Shown in pieces: positions 59,470 to 64,000 of a DNA stretch of 64,000 nt. The DNA lies in assembly GCA_027257055.1 (NCBI GenBank), contig JAPVLO010000153.1, positions 7,688,001-7,752,000 of the forward strand. The letters are read 5' to 3'. The position numbers and the translations under genes are program-made. Below the pieces are notes generated by a model. It made no database searches, was not told the origin of the DNA, and saw only the letters and a list, made by a program, of their open reading frames with translations. Every line of letters starts with the position of its first letter. The first letter of the stretch is position 1. The stretch is from Cephalopachus bancanus. Its lineage: Eukaryota > Chordata > Mammalia > Primates > Tarsiidae.

Positions 59470-62386
59470 CAGATTGATAAGGTTAGCTAGAAGGTTGTTG
59501 TAACAACCTAGAACTTAGAATATGGCCATGAGAATAGGAAGGAAGAAAAAAACATAAAACATTATAAGAATCAAGATTTTGTGGCTTATTGAACAAAAGA
59601 TTTGAGGAAAAGAAATAAATTAAGATGGGTCTGAGAAAGTATGAGATTAGTGGCATTCGTTATAAAAATATCAGTAGAGAGTGAATAGGAGAAATGATTT
59701 TAGGGAAAATCATTTTTAATTTTGTAACTGTAGAGAACTAGACTATTTTAAAAAACTATTTTGATTATGACAAAATGTTGAATTTAGAAGATTACTTAGA
59801 GATTGGATGGTTGCATTATTCCATTTTACAAAAAAAGCCAAGGCAGTCACATAGGATCCTGTACTTAGAAGCGCTCTGTGTTTCGCTTAAGGCCCTTTCT
59901 TTTGCCCTTTTGTAATTCCTAATACATTTTCAACAAGAGGCCCTACATCTCCTTCTTTTTTTTATTTTTTTTTTGACTGGACCCACAAGTTTGTGACTCT
60001 AGCCTTTTTTCTATTGGAATCTGAAAAAATTACTTTGATGAATATGGGATTGTTTGTTTCACATATCATGTTAGTAGCTATTTTCCAGGTGGTAAATCAT
60101 CATGATGGCAATGAGTCTGAGACCCAGATCTCCTTTAAACTGCTAACAAATGACACCCATGATTCTCAAAATTTGTTCTATTGCAAGAAAGGGGGCAGGT
60201 TTCATGGTGGAGATGCTGTCACACTGATGAACACTGAATCTGCTTACTGTATGCTGCATAATATTGTGTGATATGTCTGAAGTAAACTTGTGTCATACAA
60301 GTTCAGTGGGACTGATATAACCTTGGTGAAAGTATTGGAGAAATCCCACATTTTTCTCAGTGAGTTCTAGTTCATGGTGGCTAAGCAAGGCATAGTTTTC
60401 CCAAAACTAATATCACCAGAAAGAATAAACATAAAATATAGTTCTTTTTTAGGTAGCAAAGATTTTGAGAACTAGAATATAGGTATTTAGTCTCCTCCAA
60501 CATTAATCTTATAAGAATAGTAGTACTACATTGAAATGAATCACTTAATCTCAGCATCCACATTCTTAATTCTTTTGTAGTAGTCAATGAACATTAGGTA
60601 GAGCTGTTTGAAACTCTGTAACTTTATAAAACATAGGATATTTGTAACCATATTTTACTTATAAACTACTAAGATTTAATTATTTAATACCTGGAGTTTC
60701 ATTTATTGAGAAGTAGAAAGGAAAACATAGATTCATTTGATAGCAAAAAGTAGAAGCAAGCAACTATCTTTGTTTTCATTGAAACCACAATCACTGCCTA
60801 TAAATAAACAAAATTAAACATTCAGAAGAAGCAAGGAATGGTGAATGAAAATGGGTCACATACACATGGGTGTCATTATGTCTGAGTAATTAGTTCTCAT
60901 AATTAAGTGATTTGGCTGGCAGGAGGGTTTTTCTCCTGACTATTTTGTTCAACAAGCATACAACATTGGAATTTCATCGGCACTAGGGCAGGGCATACCA
61001 ACCTTGGTCTGTCGTTATAAGGGGTTGATAATATCCCCTGAAAGTAGATGCAAAATGTGGTATGGTTGTGAATGTATAGAGAAAAACACTTGTATTTCTC
61101 TGCCTGGATTGCTGACCGCCTCTCTTCCTGTCTCATTCCTACCTGGAATCAGCTCCCATTCCACCTTCTTTTCTAGAAACCTCCTCCCAGCCACTGCATT
61201 CCCCATCCGTCCCTGCTCTTAAGAGGCTCTCCTACCTTAGGCTCCTGGGGCTTTTCTCAACTACACCATTCTTCTGTGCTTTGGTACATTGTAGTCCATT
61301 TCCCCAATATACTGGGAGGTTCTAGACAGGAGGTGTCATTTGTGTCTGGTTGCCCTCCCTGTTTCCAGCGCAATACACTATAATGGGACAATGGGAAGCC
61401 TTTAGTGAGTACTTGTGAGGCTGCTGCTATTAAGAATGTCTCAGACAGAGAATCTCCCCTGGCACACACCATGGCATCTGAAAAACGGCCCCAAATAATT
61501 TCCCCATTCGCCTTGCCCCCACCTTTAGTCTGACCTCACTAGATTCCACTTTGTGTTCATTCACGTTTCATTGAATGTTTCACATTCATTAATCCCACTT
61601 ACTTTCTGCATTTATCTCATCTATGTTGACAAGAAGCGTTTGGATCTGAAGAACATAATAGCATGTGATAAAATTTTTCCAGAGTTTTAAGTGGCACTTC
61701 TCTGGTGTCCTTGAATAATAAATAAATCTCCTGAATATGCTTTAATATGCTCCAAATAAAAGAGGTATTCACTAGAAGAATGTGTCTCACTCTCCATCAA
61801 ACTGTGATAAAAAGTATTGCAGTTATATGACTAGAATTAACAGAACCTACTTAGAAATGTACACTCCAGTTAGTATATATGTTTGTGAGTACCTATGCAT
61901 ACCTCCTGGATTTATTTATGTCTTTTGTGAGATGTTGTTTTTCCACCTTTATTATAGCACCAGTCAGAATCCCCTTTGTAAAATTATTTACACACAATCT
62001 GTCCTATTCCTATAAATCAGAAATTCCCAAGGTATGGGGCCAGGGCTACTGACTCTCGGAGCTTTCCACTGGGTCTAGCTCACACAGTAGTTTTGCATAT
62101 GGAAGGGTCACAATAAACTTTAGCTTGAAAGGAGGTATTCGTAATGGTATTAATTGTTAAAGGGATACTCATTTGAGCACTGCAGGCTTTGGCAAGAAAG
62201 CAACATCAGACGCATGCTTACAGAAACTGCTCCTTCCAGACAGATAGTGTATATCAGAGAGTTTGTAATAGTCTATTGGTAGAAACAGCATTTTTTCCCA
62301 TTTGGGAAATGGCTAACCTTACCAACATGAACGGTCTTGAAACAGAGGAGACCTGGAGTCTTGATTAACACACAGACAAGTCTTCT
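59470..62386. other. Unique intergenic sequence
   Basis: 2.9 kb without a confident repeat. Frames at 59993-60271, 61004-61222 and 61782-62015 (+), and 60381-60587, 60903-61206 and 61257-61472 (-), lack domains and context. Confidence 0.45.
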
Positions 62387-62396
62387 CAAATGATTT

Positions 62397-62832
62397 TTTT
62401 TATTATAAAGATGTGGGGTACAATTCAGGGTTAGGTATACAAACGTTGCTTACGCAGGTACCCTTGTTGATGAGGTATGCCCTTTCCTCCCCTAGCAGTT
62501 TTCCTCAACTGCTGAAACCACCCCACCTCCCCTGACAGTTTCACACTACTGCCAATCACTTTCTTATAGTTTTATAATTGTTCAAGGTCCGCTTATGAGT
62601 GAGAACTTATAGTACTCTGTTCTTTGTTTCTGTGATAGATCACTGAGTATGATTGACTCTAAATCCATCCAAGTTGCTGCAAATTCCATATGTTTGTCCT
62701 TCTTTATGGCTGCATAATATTCCATTGTGTATATGTACTACATTTTTTTATCCAGTCCAGCTTCAATGGGCAACATGGTTGGTTCCATGTTTTTGCTATT
62801 GTGAATAGAGATGCAACAAACATGTGTTGCAC
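62397..62832 (-). mobile_element. L1 3' end, 5'-truncated, minus strand
   Basis: Poly-T tail, then antisense 3' UTR ('tggggtacaattcagggtta', 'tatgagtgagaacttatagt') and ORF2 tail ('gctgcataatattccattgt'). Target duplications caaatgattt at 62387-62396 and 62833-62842. The 3' UTR is of the same type as the L1 at 30-37 kb. Confidence 0.94.
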
Positions 62833-62842
62833 CAAATGATTT

Positions 62843-64000
62843 CTTAAGAAGGTATGTCTCTCAGCTCTCACAGGCAGACTTTTCTTCTATGTTAAGGCCA
62901 AGCACTGTGCTTCCTGATCTAGCTCTGCTCTTCAACCAGTTTCATAAGTTTAAGTAGCATCTCCCCTACCCAAGGCCAACTCTGACATTCTGCAGGTGCT
63001 TGTGACATCTGTGAACCAGTTAAGGTACTGAGTGTGGTACTTTCATTTTCTGAAAGTACCCCAGAAACCATTTCCCAGCACGAAGGGAATGAGAGAGAAT
63101 CTCTGAAAAGCAGAGACATCTGATTGAGATCCCTCGACATTGAATCTGAAGTCCCTCTTCATCTACCCTACCCCCACAACACTTGTTCTCTACATTGCAG
63201 AGGCCTACAATTGAAAAGCTTAAGCTAAATGTAATTTTTTGGACCTTTTAAAAGATTCTGTTCTGCTTATGTGAAACTTTCCTCCAAGAAAAGACTGAAC
63301 TTCTCTCAAGTATACCAAATCACAAAACCTTTCTTATTTAGATGATCTCTGGCAAATACAGCAGAGAGAAAGACTAGGGAATTGAATAGGTAGTACTGTC
63401 TTTTTTCTGATTTTAGAGAAACATTTATCTCAAAGCACTTTATAAAACACAGAGACCAAAACTCCAGCCACTTTCAGACTGAAATCAGTAGCCAATTAGT
63501 GCAGAATAACTAGCCTTTTCTATTACTAGTTTGTTAATAAGGTTTTATATAAAAAGCACGTTAAAAGGCTTTTATTTTTCTTTTGAGGAAAAAAGGTTAA
63601 GAAAAATCTGCAAGACTCAAATATCATCTCCTTGAACTCCACTTTCCTCCTTGTTCTATCCACTCCTCCTTCTTGTTCCATTTATGCCCAGTTACACAGG
63701 ATGCCTCTAAGAGTACTTACTGGTCAAATACCCATGTTAGTGTTGACTTTTTAGGCTCCTGTACCTAACTAAATCCCTCAACGTATACATCCTTACCTTC
63801 CAAAGGTCTATGTGGTACCCTCTGTTGTTTTGAAGTGCTTGGCAAATTACTATTCAGCTAAATAAGGTATAACTTAAATGTAATTTAGTGACTGAAAAAA
63901 ATAACACATCTGATTAGAGCTACTACTCAAGGGAATTAAGTTGTGTGTGTCTCTTAACATATGCATAGTTTGAAGAAAAGCAAAACTAACAAGTATCCAG
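62843..64000. other. Unique intergenic sequence
   Basis: Nothing recognised to the end of the window. Confidence 0.45.

Noticed and set aside
59993..60271. 92-codon plus-strand frame with a hydrophobic N-terminal segment
   Set aside because: No family resemblance and no context; hydrophobic runs are common in AT-rich DNA.

Overview
The window is nuclear DNA of a primate and holds no recognisable host protein-coding gene. It is an AT-rich, gene-poor stretch dominated by retrotransposons. Dimeric 7SL-derived Alu elements place it in primates. The abundant tRNA/7SL hybrid SINEs expected in lemurs and lorises are absent. The younger Alus belong to a non-anthropoid type: the left arm begins gccgggctcggtggctcagc, the linker reads ctacaataaatcaaaaaatc, and the right arm contains ggtggccgggagcggccact. 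Two tiny elements have LTR R-region-like bodies, A tails and L1-type target duplications. These resemble the Tarsius interspersed elements (TINEs) reported from the tarsier genome. Tarsier (Carlito/Tarsius) is therefore the best guess; it is inferred from repeat content, not proven.

Layout: 1-15 kb is mostly unique sequence with old MIR/L2/MaLR remnants, five Alu-family copies, a long GAAA/GA microsatellite and the first TINE-like element. 15-20 kb has a 5'-inverted L1, a purine tract, and a mariner-type MITE nested in a hAT fossil. 20-30 kb is a mosaic of a HAL1/old-L1 element, L1 ORF2 fragments and MaLR LTRs cut by Alus. 30-41 kb is a nested stack: an old plus-strand L1 is interrupted by a near-complete 6.8-kb minus-strand L1 with a doubled 3' end, then by an Alu, then by a minus-strand L1 fragment that itself contains an Alu. 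41-49 kb is largely unique DNA with L2, MIR and MLT1 remnants, one Alu and the second TINE-like element; 44.8-46.5 kb is the longest repeat-poor part. 49-51.4 kb is a second 5'-inverted L1. 52-64 kb has three Alus, MaLR LTRs, a Tigger-type fossil, a diverged 156-bp tandem duplication, a young truncated L1 and two longer unique stretches.

The only protein-coding remains are L1 ORF1 and ORF2 pseudogenes. L1 machinery explains most of the structure: target duplications at A-rich sites, A tails, 5' truncations and 5' inversions, on its own copies and on Alu and TINE-like passengers. All family names come from remembered consensus patterns, not from a database search. Subfamily names and the outer edges of old repeats are approximate.
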